A stretch of 64,000 nucleotides of DNA from Kribbella qitaiheensis (lineage in GTDB: Bacteria > Actinomycetota > Actinomycetes > Propionibacteriales > Kribbellaceae), in NCBI RefSeq assembly GCF_014217565.1, contig NZ_CP043661.1, positions 3,410,001 through 3,474,000 on the forward strand. Direction: 5' to 3'. Position numbers and translations under genes: made by a program. Positions 43,816-52,944 of this stretch are shown here, piece by piece. Below the pieces are notes generated by a model, which saw nothing but the letters and a program-made list of their open reading frames with translations, searched no databases and was not told the origin of the DNA. Numbering within the stretch: the stretch's first letter is position 1; the number at the start of each line of letters is the position of its first letter.

Positions 43816-46735
43816 ATGGACGACGTGCCCTGGACCTCGACACCCCTCGTCGGCCGCTCGACCGAGATGGCCGCCCTGCTCAGCACCGTCGACGACGCGA
43901 AAACGCGTCGCGCCGGTGCAGTTCTGCTGTCCGGTGACGCGGGCGTCGGCAAGACCCGGCTGCTAGACGAGGTCGCGACCGGCGCGCACGAGCGCGGGTT
44001 CGGTGTCCTGGTCGGGCACTGCACCGACTTCGGCGACGCCGGGCCTGCCGTACCTCGCCTTCACCGAGATCTTCGGCCGGCTGGCCGGGGAGCGCCCCGA
44101 CCTGGTCGAGAGCGTGCTCGACAACTTCCCCGCGATCAGCCGGCTGCTGCCCACGCACCGGCTGATCGGCGCGCCCGCCGTTCCGCAGGACGGCCAGCTG
44201 GACCGCGCCGCCCTGTTCGACGCCGTGCTCGGGGCCTTCACCGCGCTGTCCACCAGCGAGCCGCTGCTGGTGATCATCGAGGACGCGCACTGGGCAGACG
44301 ACTCGACGCGGGACCTGATCGGTTTCCTGCTCACCCGGCTGACCTCGCAACGGCTCGCGCTGGTGGTCTCGTACCGCAGCGACGACCTGCACCGTCGGCA
44401 CCCGCTGCGCCGGCCGATCGCCGAGTGGTCCCGCATCCCGCGCGTACGCCGGGTGAACGTGGCTCCGTTGAACGCCGACGAGTCCCTGACCCTGCTCAAC
44501 GAGCTGACCACCGAACCGCTGTCGGAGGTCGAAGTACGGCGGATTCTGGAGCGGGCCGGGGGGAACGCCTTCTTCACCGAGGAGCTGGTCGCCGCCGCAT
44601 CCATGGGCGACGGCGACATGGTGCCACCGGATCTGGCCGATCTCCTGCTGGTCCGCCTCGACCCACTGTCGGACGACGCGCGCCAGGTCGCCCGGGTGAT
44701 CGCCGTCGCCGGGCGACGCGTTCCGCACACCCTGCTGACCGCCGTGGCCGGGCTGCCGGACCGCGAGCTCGACGCCGCGCTCCGGGAGCTCATCGACGCG
44801 CACATCATCGAGCACCCCGGCAACGCGAGCTACTACTTCCGGCACGCGCTGCTGGCCGAGGCTGTGTACGACGACCTGCTGCCGGGCGAGCGGGTGCGCC
44901 AGCACGCGGCGTACGCGAAAGCACTGAAGGACCAGACAGTCGCCGGTACTGCGGCGGAGCTGGCTGGGCACGCCACCAGGTCGCATGATCTGGCGACCGC
45001 CTTCGAAGCACGGGTGCGGGCCGGTCAGGAGGCGATCTCGGTCGCTGCGCCGCAGGAGGCACTGAAGCACTACGAGATGGCGCTGGAGCTGTATCCGAAC
45101 GCGGCCGAGGACGCCAGCATCGACAAGACCTGGCTCGTCGTCGCGACGGCAAAGGCAGCCGCCCTCTCGGCGCAGCAACCGCGAGCTCTGAAGTTGCTCC
45201 GCAAGGCCCTGGTCGAGCTGCCGGCCGATGCTCCGCGCCTCCAGCGGGCCCAGCTGTTGATGCCGCTGGCCGAGATCGCGCTGTACATCGACTACGACCA
45301 GGAGGCGCACGAGGCCATCACCCAGGCTCTGCGGCTGACCTCGGACGAGCCTGCGAGCGTGTTCAAGGCAGAGGTCATGTCGCTGTACGCGCGGGTCTCG
45401 GACGCGCTCGGCCGGCCGATGGAGGCAGAGCGCTGGGCGCTCGAGGCGGTCCAGATCGCCCGCGAGGTCGGCCAGGAGTCGGCAGCGGGCGACGCCGGGA
45501 TCACCCTCGCCATCCTTCGCCGCCGTGCGGGTGACCCCGTCGCCGCGGCGAAACAGTTGGAGGAGGCCGCCGTACGGGCCCAGCTGGCCGGAGACCCGGC
45601 GGCCGAAGTACGCAGCCGGTTCCTGCTCGGCTCTACCCACTACGAACAAGGTGACCTGGTCAATGCCAGGACTGCCCTTCAGGACGCCGCTCTGCGGGCG
45701 GGCGAGCTCGGACGGCAGTGGGCCGCGTACGGGTTCGACGCCCGGCGGATGCTCGCGCTGACCCAGTTCATGCTCGGCGATTGGGACGGCGCAGCTGCCA
45801 CCGCCCGGGTCGGTTCGATGACGCCGATCGCGGCGGAGGCCGCTTTGCGCGGCGTGGGCCTGGCTGTCCGGGGCGGGCGCGGCGACACCTCGGTTGCCGA
45901 GGACCTGGAACGGCTGCGCAAGTGGTGGTCGCTCGATGTGATGCTGCCGATCATCGGGTTGCAGCCCGCGGTGGACGCCTATCGCGCGCTGGGTCAGACC
46001 GCCGAGGCGGAGAAGCTCATCGCCGACGTATCGGCGCTGTGTGCCGACGCGTTCCAGACCGACTGGTTCATGGCGAGGATCCGGTTCTCGGCACTCGGGC
46101 TCCAGCTGCTCAGCCACCGAGTGGTGAGTGAGCCCAGTGCGGCCGCGGAGCTCGTCGCGCGGGGCGCGGAGCTGGTCGGCGACGGACAGGCGACCGCCGA
46201 GAAGGGAACGCCGCCCGGGCGGGTGCTCGGGGCCGAGGGGATCGCCTGGCTGGCCCGGCTGGAAGCCGAGTGGGAGCGGCTGCGCTGGCTGGCGGGGATC
46301 GATGCGCCGACGGCCGAGGAGCATGTCGCGACCTGGCGGCGGACCGTGGATGCCTTCGGGTACGGATACGTGTTCGAGCAGGCGTGGTCGCGGGTGCATC
46401 TGTCGGCGGCATTGCGTGCGGCCGGCCGGATGACCGACGCGCACGAGCAGACCCAGCTCGCGACCGAGGTGGCCCGGCAGTTGGGGGCCAAACCGCTGCT
46501 CGACGAGCTCGGTGGAGCCGAAGCGGGGATGGGGCCCGCCGCGTTGACCGCTCGCGAGACCGAGGTGCTGGCGCTGCTGGCCGAGGGCCGGACCAACCGG
46601 CAACTGGCCCGCGAGCTCTACATCAGCGAGAAGACAGTCAGCGTGCACGTCTCCAACATCTTGGCCAAGCTCGGTGTCCGCTCCCGGACCGAAGCAGCCG
46701 CCGTGGCCCGCCGCGACGGCCTGCTGGACAGCTGA
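43816..46735 (+). CDS. LuxR-family regulator with N-terminal ATPase (frameshifted)
   Basis: Large ATP-binding LuxR (LAL/MalT-like) regulator, about 972 aa when corrected. ATG at 43816; Walker A GDAGVGKT (40-47). Walker B/sensor features continue (LLVIIEDAHWADDSTRDL), then a long TPR-like helical middle and a C-terminal LuxR HTH (LTARETEVLALLAEGRTNRQLARELYISEKTVSVHVSNILAKLG). The frame breaks at the GGG run 44041-44043: CTDFGDAG is followed in the next frame by LPYLAFTEIFGRLAGERPD. Deleting one G restores it. The HTH is complete and in the long downstream frame. Probable regulator of the small-protein cluster upstream. Confidence 0.87.
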
Positions 46736-46777
46736 CGCCGCTGCGGTCCAGCAGTGCCGGGCGTGCGATGCCGGCAG

Positions 46778-47011
46778 CTAGTGGTGGCGGCGGTGGCCGG
46801 CTATGTGCGGAAGGTGGGTGAAGGCCCCTCGCCGGTTCGACTCGCGTTCGAGGCGCCGGCGGCCCACCTCGTCGGCGCGCGGGTCTGTGCTGCCGGCGGT
46901 CTGACCGACGATCTGGTTGAAGATTTCTTCAGCGTGCCGCAGCTTCAGCACGAAGAAACCGACCCCACCCGCCACAGCCGTCGCAACCAATACCCAGAGT
47001 TGCCAAGACAT
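46778..47011 (-). CDS. Small single-pass membrane protein
   Basis: 77 aa. One hydrophobic helix (residues 3-22, LWVLVATAVAGGVGFFVL) is followed by a charged cytoplasmic tail ending in His/Arg residues. ATG at 47011 with GAGG just upstream. The promoter side is unusually AT-rich for this genome (47040-47120). No family recognised. It is convergent with the LuxR regulator. Confidence 0.5.
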   Translation of the reverse strand: MSWQLWVLVATAVAGGVGFFVLKLRHAEEIFNQIVGQTAGSTDPRADEVGRRRLERESNRRGAFTHLPHIAGHRRHH

Positions 47012-47193
47012 ACCTCACCACCCCGTATTCGCCCCGTATCCCCGAGTAGTCACCTTAACCCTGTTTTAACGAATTGGCGACAGGCAGATAGCAATCCGTC
47101 ACATAACAAGGCATCAGGAGCGATTGTTGTGCGAGGCAATGACTCAGGGTGATCAGGCAACGACCGTTCCCTGCGGCGGCAGGTTACTCTCCG

Positions 47194-48214
47194 CTACGCC
47201 CTCAGGTCGCCGAGGACGCGGAGCAGGTTGGCGCCGAGGATCTTCCGGATCGTTGGTTCGGGCATTCCGCGGGACACCAGTTCGTCGGTGAGCAGCGGCA
47301 TACCGGCCGGACCTTCGAGGCCCGGGACGTGGATGTCGGCGTCGAGGCCTTCGATGATCAGCGGCCGATCGCAAGCCGGGATCTTCTCGTCGAACACTTC
47401 CTGGACGAAGTCGCTGCCGAGCCCGACGTGGTCCTCCCCGGCAACGTCCACGATGTACTGGACGTGGCCGGCGAGGTGGCCGATCGTCGGCTTCTCGGTG
47501 GTCAGGAAGCCCGCGAAGAAGTTCACGCAGATCACGCCCCCGGTCGCGGCGATCCCGCGGAGCTGCTCGTCGGTCAGGTTGCGGTGGTGCTCGCGCAGCG
47601 CGAAGGCGCTCGAGTGCGAGGCGACGACCGGCTTCGTGGCGAGCTCCAGAATGTGCTCGACGCCGCCGCGGCCGACGTGCGAGACATCGATCAGGACGCC
47701 GAGTTCCTCCAGCAGCCCGACCGCTTCCACGCCGGCCCCGGGTCAGCCGGCTGCCCGCCGCGTCCTCACCGGAGCCGTCGCCGAGCGCACTCCGGCCGAA
47801 GTGGGTGAACGAAGCCATCCGTACGCCGAGGCGCTGCAGCGTCTGCAGCAGTTCGAGATCGACGTCGATCTGTGGGCAGCCCTCCAACGCGAGGACCAAG
47901 GCGATCTTGTTCGCCTCGACCGCAGCGGTGATCTCGGCCCCGCTGCGGCACAGCGCCACCTCGTCACCATTGCCTTCGGCGATCTGGTGCGCGGCCTCGA
48001 CCATCCGGAGCGTCTCGCGCAACGAGCCTTCGGGACGGAACTCGTCGTCGATGAAGACCGGCAGCACCTGGACGTCGACGCCGCCCTCGCGGAGCTGCGG
48101 GATCCAGCGCTCGCGGAAGTACCCGACCCAGTTCCGCCGCGGCCGTCTTGCCACCAGCATCAACAGGTCGTTGTGCGCGTCCGCGACCACCGCGTCCCGA
48201 TGCAGCTCCGTCAT
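47194..48214 (-). CDS. Membrane dipeptidase, M19 family (frameshifted)
   Basis: Zinc dipeptidase of the renal-dipeptidase/amidohydrolase type, about 339 aa corrected. The N-terminal zinc motif VADAHNDLLM (His13, Asp15) is in the first frame, which loses sense after GDGSGEDAAGSRLT. The second frame carries EAVGLLEELGVLIDVSHVG, VVASHSSAFAL, IGHLAGHVQYIVDVAGEDHVGLGSDF and the C-terminus to 47194. Deleting one base from the CCCC run 47736-47739 joins them. It hydrolyses dipeptides, often with D-residues. Divergent from the ornithine cyclodeaminase-like gene. Confidence 0.86.
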
Positions 48215-48257
48215 CGATTCCCCTCAGCTTTTCCGTCGTCCCCGAATCCGCAGGCCA

Positions 48258-48315
48258 ACCGCTTACGTCCGAAGAGCTGCGGGGCAGGTCCCTCCGGTCT
48301 TCGGACGTAAGCGGT
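48258..48315. promoter_or_regulatory. 18-bp perfect inverted repeat, dipeptidase / OCD divergent region
   Basis: Arms at 48258-48275 and 48298-48315 are perfectly complementary (ACCGCTTACGTCCGAAGA on the left) around a 22-nt loop. The repeat lies in the 219-bp region between two divergent genes, so it is not a terminator by position. An operator, a cruciform or a leader-RNA structure are possible. Confidence 0.5.
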
Positions 48316-48433
48316 CTTCTCCGACTGAGTTTCCCGCGTCGAGGATCCGGGGGGTTAGCGTCTGGGCGCCGGAGATCGGGGTGGATTCCTGCCGCGGGGC
48401 ACTAGCGATTCGCCAGCACCTAAGGTACGGGCC

Positions 48434-49336
48434 ATGAAGGTTCTGTCTGCCGACGACGTACGTCGCCTGACGCCGATGCCGGTCGCGATCGACGTGGTCA
48501 GGCAGGCGTTCCTGGACCTGGCTGCCGGACACTTCGTCCTACCGGCCAGGCAGATCTTCGGCGACGGCGCGGTACTGGTGATGTCGGCGTACCACACCCC
48601 TACCCGGACCGCGGTGGTGAAGAAGATCGGCATCGCCCTCGACCAGATCCCGGCGATCCGCGCGACGGTGATCTGGACCGGCGACGGCGAACAGTTCGTC
48701 GCCGACGGCATATCGATCACCACCTTGCGGACCGGCGCGGTCGTCGGTGTGGCCACGGACCTCCTCGCGCCGCCCGACGCGACCCGACTCGCCTTGCTAG
48801 GTACCGGCGCTCAGGCGGCGGATCAGGCCCGCGCGGTCCTCGCAGTACGGCGTATCGCCCGCGTCACCGTCACCGGACGAAACCTCGCTCGGGCGACTTC
48901 GCTGGCGTCGGAGTTGGCCACCGAGTTCCCCGAGGTGAAGTTCGTCCCGTCGACCTCGATCGGTGAGTCGGTCTCCGACGCCGACGTGATCTGCTGCGCG
49001 ACGTCTTCCTCGACTCCACTCTTCGAGCTCGCCGCCCTCCCCGACCGCGTCCACATCAACGCCATCGGCGCCTTCCGCCCCACCATGCGCGAACTCCCCC
49101 GCCCCCTCTTCGCCGACGCCTCCCTAGTCGTCGTCGACCAGATCGAGGCCGCCCTAGAAGAATCCGGCGAAATCATCGACGCCGTCACCTCCGGCACCCT
49201 GCCCCAGTCCGCCCTCCTCGAACTAGGCACAGCCCTCACCACCCACCCCACCCCCACCGGCCGCACCATCTTCAAATCCGTGGGCGTAGGCCCCCAAGAC
49301 TGGGCAATAACCCACCACCTCCACACGGTCAGCTGA
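48434..49336 (+). CDS. Ornithine cyclodeaminase / mu-crystallin family protein
   Basis: 300 aa. N-terminal dimerisation part with VLPARQIFGDG and TAVVKKIGI (substrate Lys), then a Rossmann domain with LLGTGAQAADQARAVLAVRRI and an acidic second strand region, and C-terminal INAIGAFRPTMREL. The family includes ornithine cyclodeaminase, alanine dehydrogenase (archaeal type) and ketimine reductases; activity cannot be told from sequence. The last third is extremely C-rich at third positions. Divergent from the dipeptidase. Confidence 0.87.
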   Translation: MKVLSADDVRRLTPMPVAIDVVRQAFLDLAAGHFVLPARQIFGDGAVLVMSAYHTPTRTAVVKKIGIALDQIPAIRATVIWTGDGEQFVADGISITTLRTGAVVGVATDLLAPPDATRLALLGTGAQAADQARAVLAVRRIARVTVTGRNLARATSLASELATEFPEVKFVPSTSIGESVSDADVICCATSSSTPLFELAALPDRVHINAIGAFRPTMRELPRPLFADASLVVVDQIEAALEESGEIIDAVTSGTLPQSALLELGTALTTHPTPTGRTIFKSVGVGPQDWAITHHLHTVS

Positions 49337-49342
49337 CGACCG

Positions 49343-49699
49343 TCAGGTCCAGGAGAGGACGCCTTTGCGGTAGGCGTAGAGGAGGCCGACTGTGACGAAG
49401 GCGAGGAAGACGAACATCTCGATCAGGGACGAGACGCCGACGGCGGCGAAGACGCCTGCCCACGGGAAGAGGTAGATCGCGTCCACGGCGAAGATGACGT
49501 AGAGGTAGGCGTAGAGGTAGTAGCGGATGTGGACCTGGGCCCAGCCTTCGCCGACCGGGTCCACGCCCGACTCGTACGTCTTGAGTTTTTCGGCCGTCGG
49601 GTAGGTGATGGTCAGGGCGCGGTTCAGCGCGAAAGCGCCGATCAGGCCGCCGAGACCCAGGACGAGAATCGCCGCGACAACTCCGTAGCCCTCTGACAC
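49343..49699 (-). CDS. nuoA: NADH-quinone oxidoreductase subunit A (second nuo set)
   Basis: 118 aa, three membrane helices, GTG start at 49699. Family features: LKTYESGVDPVGEGWAQVHIRYYLYAYLYVIFAVDAIYLFPWA (the conserved loop with the ESGxxP motif and helix 2). It lies 25 bp downstream of a lipoprotein gene on the same strand, about 13 kb upstream of nuoB, and next to the divergent korAB. No frameshift. Confidence 0.95.
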   Translation of the reverse strand: MSEGYGVVAAILVLGLGGLIGAFALNRALTITYPTAEKLKTYESGVDPVGEGWAQVHIRYYLYAYLYVIFAVDAIYLFPWAGVFAAVGVSSLIEMFVFLAFVTVGLLYAYRKGVLSWT

Positions 49700-49724
49700 G
49701 CTGCCTACTTTAGGTGCTGCAGGC

Positions 49725-50534
49725 TCAGTTGGTGCAGAGCAGCATCGAGTCGGTGGCGACCTGCGGGCCGTAGCCGGAATTCACGTCCGCGACCTGGAGG
49801 CGCAGCCGGGTGACGCCGGCGATCTGGCGGTTCAGCCAGCCCTCGCTCTCCTGGACCTGGTCGAGAGTGCCGAGCACCGTGCTGCCGTTCAGCAGCGAGG
49901 CGCGGATCGTGCCGTCGGTGATGTTGCCGAGCCAGTTCTTCACCCAGCTGCAGCCCGCGCTGTTGATGTCGCCCCAGACCAGACCGCCCTTGTCCGCGAG
50001 CAGTTCGGCTTCGGCCCGGCGAGGGCCTTCGGCCGGCGGGACGATGTTGTACTGCGGGTGGTTCTTGCCGCCGCTGGCCAGCAGCGGTTGCTTGTAGATG
50101 CCCCGCCAGACGTAGTGGTTGAACCCGGTCGGCGCGGACGCGGCAGCGGCGTACGGCGCCTGCGGCCCGATCGCGAGCCGGTACGTGCGGATCGAGCCGG
50201 GCTGGTTCGCGGAGATCGTCACCTGGGTGCCGGACGCGCTGGCATGGCCGATCTCCTGCCAGCCCGCCGTCGCCGACCAGCGCTGAAGGGCGACGCGAGA
50301 ACCGGGGGCTGGTGCCGGCGTGAGCGTCCCGGCCACGGTCAGCGTGCCATTGGTGTAGTCGCTGGTCCGGATGCTGGTGATCTTCACGGTCCGGACCGGC
50401 GCAGCGGCCTGTGTGGCCGCCTGGCTTCTCTGGAGCGTGAGCGAGCTCTCTGCCGGCAGGGCGGTCGCGCCGCAAGCAGTCAACGGTGCGAGCAGCAGCA
50501 CCACGGTCAGCATGACGATCGGGCGAACGCCCAT
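49725..50534 (-). CDS. Lipoprotein of unknown function
   Basis: 269 aa. Signal peptide with lipobox LTACG (Cys21). The mature part begins with a Ser/Ala/Gln-rich linker, then a region of beta-strand character (TVAGTLTPAPAPGSRVALQRW, TYRLAIGP) like a filamin- or bacterial Ig-type fold, and a C-terminal half with two Cys (NSAGCSWVKNW, SMLLCTN) that may form a disulphide. No family named. It precedes nuoA by 25 bp on the same strand, so the two may be co-transcribed, and is divergent from korA. Confidence 0.72.
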   Translation of the reverse strand: MGVRPIVMLTVVLLLAPLTACGATALPAESSLTLQRSQAATQAAAPVRTVKITSIRTSDYTNGTLTVAGTLTPAPAPGSRVALQRWSATAGWQEIGHASASGTQVTISANQPGSIRTYRLAIGPQAPYAAAASAPTGFNHYVWRGIYKQPLLASGGKNHPQYNIVPPAEGPRRAEAELLADKGGLVWGDINSAGCSWVKNWLGNITDGTIRASLLNGSTVLGTLDQVQESEGWLNRQIAGVTRLRLQVADVNSGYGPQVATDSMLLCTN

Positions 50535-50949
50535 GGTGGAACTCCCTCGAGCCCGGGTGGATCCCGGGGTAGATCACAGATCAATGACGACACCCTGCCG
50601 GTAATAACTGCAGAAGGCAAGCGAACGACTGCTTTGAGTCACCAGTGCGCCGTGTCGGAGGTTCCGTTAGCGATAGCGGTGGTCAGGTGCGTGCCTCGCG
50701 GTGGCGGAGGGAAGGCCTCGATGTTTTCCATCGTGGCCTTTCCTCCGCTGCCGTGAGGTGCGTGCCTGGGCGCCGGTAGCGCAACGGAACCTCCGACACG
50801 GCGCACTAGCGATGGGTGATCCCAGGCTGTGGACTGCACTGGCTTCTGCGTGGTTCCGTACAAGGGGCGAACTAACATGGGGGTATCGCCCTACCGGGGG
50901 GATCGGCTGTCTCCACAAGAGATCAGGCCGGCCCAAGCTCGACTTGGAG
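50535..50949. other. Divergent control region, lipoprotein-nuoA / korAB
   Basis: 415 bp without a gene. It holds a 164-bp nested inverted-repeat element (50644-50807) and, closer to korA, a stretch 50808-50949 that should contain the korAB promoter. No confident -35/-10 pair could be assigned. Confidence 0.5.
50644..50807. repeat. 164-bp element with 25-bp perfect terminal inverted repeats and inner hairpin
   Basis: Outer arms at 50644-50668 and 50783-50807 match perfectly over 25 bp. An inner near-perfect hairpin of about 21 bp lies at 50703-50751 with a TTTT loop (50724-50727). A direct repeat AGGTGCGTGCCT occurs on both sides of the inner hairpin. TAGCGAT follows each outer arm. No coding capacity. 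It may be a miniature mobile element or a structured leader/regulator between nuoA-side and kor genes. Confidence 0.6.
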
Positions 50950-52944
50950 ATGAAGAGACCAGTGACCATCGAGGTCAGGCAGCTCGACCGCGTGGTGATC
51001 CGATTCGCCGGTGACTCCGGTGACGGGATGCAGCTCACGGGGGACAGGTTCACAGCGGAAACGGCATCGTTCGGCAATGACCTGTCGACCCTGCCCAACT
51101 TCCCCGCCGAGATCCGGGCACCAGCCGGGACTCTGCCGGGCGTCTCGTCGTTCCAGTTGCACTTCGCCGACCACGACATCCTGACGCCTGGTGATGCGCC
51201 CGATGTGCTGATCGCGATGAACCCCGCCGCCCTGAAGGCGAACCTGACCGACGTACCGCGCGGTTCGACCCTGATCATCGACACCGCGGACTTCACCGCC
51301 CGGAACCTGAAGCGGATCGGGTACGACGAGAACCCGCTGGAGACCGGCGAGCTGGACGGCTACCACGTCGTACCGCTGAACCTGACCGGGATGACGGTGG
51401 AGTCGGTCAAGGAGTTCGGCCTGACCCGCAAGGACGCGTCCCGGGCGAAGAACATGTACGCCCTCGGCCTGGTGTCCTGGCTGTTCCAGCGACCGGTCGA
51501 GTCGACGATCAGCTTCCTCCAGACGAAGTTCGCCGGTAAGCCCGACATCCGGGACGCGAACATCGCGGCCTTCCGGGCCGGCTACAACTTCGGCGAGACG
51601 GCCGAGGAGTTCTCGGTCCGGTACGAGGTGAAGCCGGCGAGAATGGCCACCGGCCAGTACCGCAACATCTCCGGCAACCTCGCCTTGGCGTACGGCCTGG
51701 TGGCGGGCGCCCAGCGAGCCGGGATGCCGCTGGTGCTCGGCGCGTATCCGATCACGCCCGCGTCCGACGTACTGCATGAGCTGTCCAAGCTGAAGCGGTT
51801 CGACGTGACGACGATCCAGGCCGAGGACGAGATCGCCGGTGTCGGCGCTGCCCTTGGTGCCTCGTTCGCCGGGGCGCTCGGCGTCACCACCTCGTCCGGC
51901 CCGGGCATCAGCCTGAAGTCCGAGACGATCGGCCTCGGCGTGATGCTCGAGCTGCCGCTCGTCGTCTGCGACATCCAGCGGGCCGGCCCGTCGACGGGGA
52001 TGCCGACCAAGACCGAGCAGGCCGACCTGCTGCAGGTGATGTTCGGCCGTAACGGCGAGGCACCACTGCCGGTGGTCGCGGCCCAGTCCCCCGCGGACTG
52101 CTTCGCGATCGCGGTCGAGGCGACCCGGATCGCGGTCACCTACCGGACGCCGGTGATGGTGCTGTCCGACGGCTACCTGGCCAACGGTTCGGAGCCCTGG
52201 CAGATCCCGGTGATCGAGAATCTGCCTTCCATCGACCCGAATTTCACGACTGGGCCCAACGCCACCAACGACAAGGGTGAGCCGATCTACCTTCCCTACC
52301 TGCGCGATCCGGAGACCCTGGCCCGTGCCTGGGCGATTCCCGGTACGCCGGGGCTCGATCACCGCATCGGCGGTCTGGAGAAGGAGGACAAGACCGGCAA
52401 CATCTCCTACGACCCGGCGAACCACGATCTGATGATCCGCACCCGGCAGGCCAAGATCGACGGGATCACCGTCCCGCCACTGGAGGTGGACGATCCGGAC
52501 GGTACGGCGAAGGTGCTGGTACTCGGCTGGGGTTCGACGTACGGGCCGATCGGTGCCGCGTGCCGCCGGGTCCGCAAGGTGGGCGGCAAGATCGCGCAGG
52601 CGCACCTTCGGCATCTCAACCCGTTCCCGTCGAACCTGGGCGACATCCTCAAGTCGCACGACAAGGTGCTCGTCCCCGAGATGAACCTCGGCCAGCTGGC
52701 GATGCTGCTCCGCGCGAAGTACCTGGTCGACGTCGTCTCGTACGCGCAGGTCCGCGGCATGCCGCTCGGCGCGGCCGAACTCGCCGAGGTGATCGGCAAC
52801 CTGGTCGAGGAGACCGAGGGGATCGACGACGACGCCCGGCATCTGGGCGCCGACGCGGCCGCGGTCACCCACGGCGAGGCGCTGCACGATCCCATTACGC
52901 ACTCTTCTGCCAACGGACATCTGAACCCGGAGGGAGCACGATGA
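50950..52944 (+). CDS. korA: 2-oxoacid:ferredoxin oxidoreductase subunit alpha (fused gamma-alpha)
   Basis: 664 aa from ATG at 50950 (GTG at 50962 is an alternative; the longer frame to 50701 runs through the inverted-repeat element and is rejected). N-terminal gamma domain with RFAGDSGDGMQLTGDRFTAE, then the alpha pyrimidine-binding domain with AYPITPASDVLHELSKL and QAEDEIAGVGAALGASFAGALGVTTSSGPG, and a transketolase-C domain (VLVLGWGSTYGPI). This layout is the actinobacterial 2-oxoglutarate:ferredoxin oxidoreductase, which makes succinyl-CoA and reduced ferredoxin. It overlaps korB by 4 bp. Confidence 0.95.
   Translation: MKRPVTIEVRQLDRVVIRFAGDSGDGMQLTGDRFTAETASFGNDLSTLPNFPAEIRAPAGTLPGVSSFQLHFADHDILTPGDAPDVLIAMNPAALKANLTDVPRGSTLIIDTADFTARNLKRIGYDENPLETGELDGYHVVPLNLTGMTVESVKEFGLTRKDASRAKNMYALGLVSWLFQRPVESTISFLQTKFAGKPDIRDANIAAFRAGYNFGETAEEFSVRYEVKPARMATGQYRNISGNLALAYGLVAGAQRAGMPLVLGAYPITPASDVLHELSKLKRFDVTTIQAEDEIAGVGAALGASFAGALGVTTSSGPGISLKSETIGLGVMLELPLVVCDIQRAGPSTGMPTKTEQADLLQVMFGRNGEAPLPVVAAQSPADCFAIAVEATRIAVTYRTPVMVLSDGYLANGSEPWQIPVIENLPSIDPNFTTGPNATNDKGEPIYLPYLRDPETLARAWAIPGTPGLDHRIGGLEKEDKTGNISYDPANHDLMIRTRQAKIDGITVPPLEVDDPDGTAKVLVLGWGSTYGPIGAACRRVRKVGGKIAQAHLRHLNPFPSNLGDILKSHDKVLVPEMNLGQLAMLLRAKYLVDVVSYAQVRGMPLGAAELAEVIGNLVEETEGIDDDARHLGADAAAVTHGEALHDPITHSSANGHLNPEGAR

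Noticed and set aside
43880-46648. 922-aa open frame on the minus strand
   Set aside because: It is antisense to the LuxR/ATPase regulator, has no family motif, and arises from GC skew at codon positions; the plus frame has Walker A and a full LuxR HTH.
50923-52920. 665-aa open frame on the minus strand
   Set aside because: Antisense shadow of korA, rich in Arg/Gly/Val/Asp as shadows are, without any recognisable domain.
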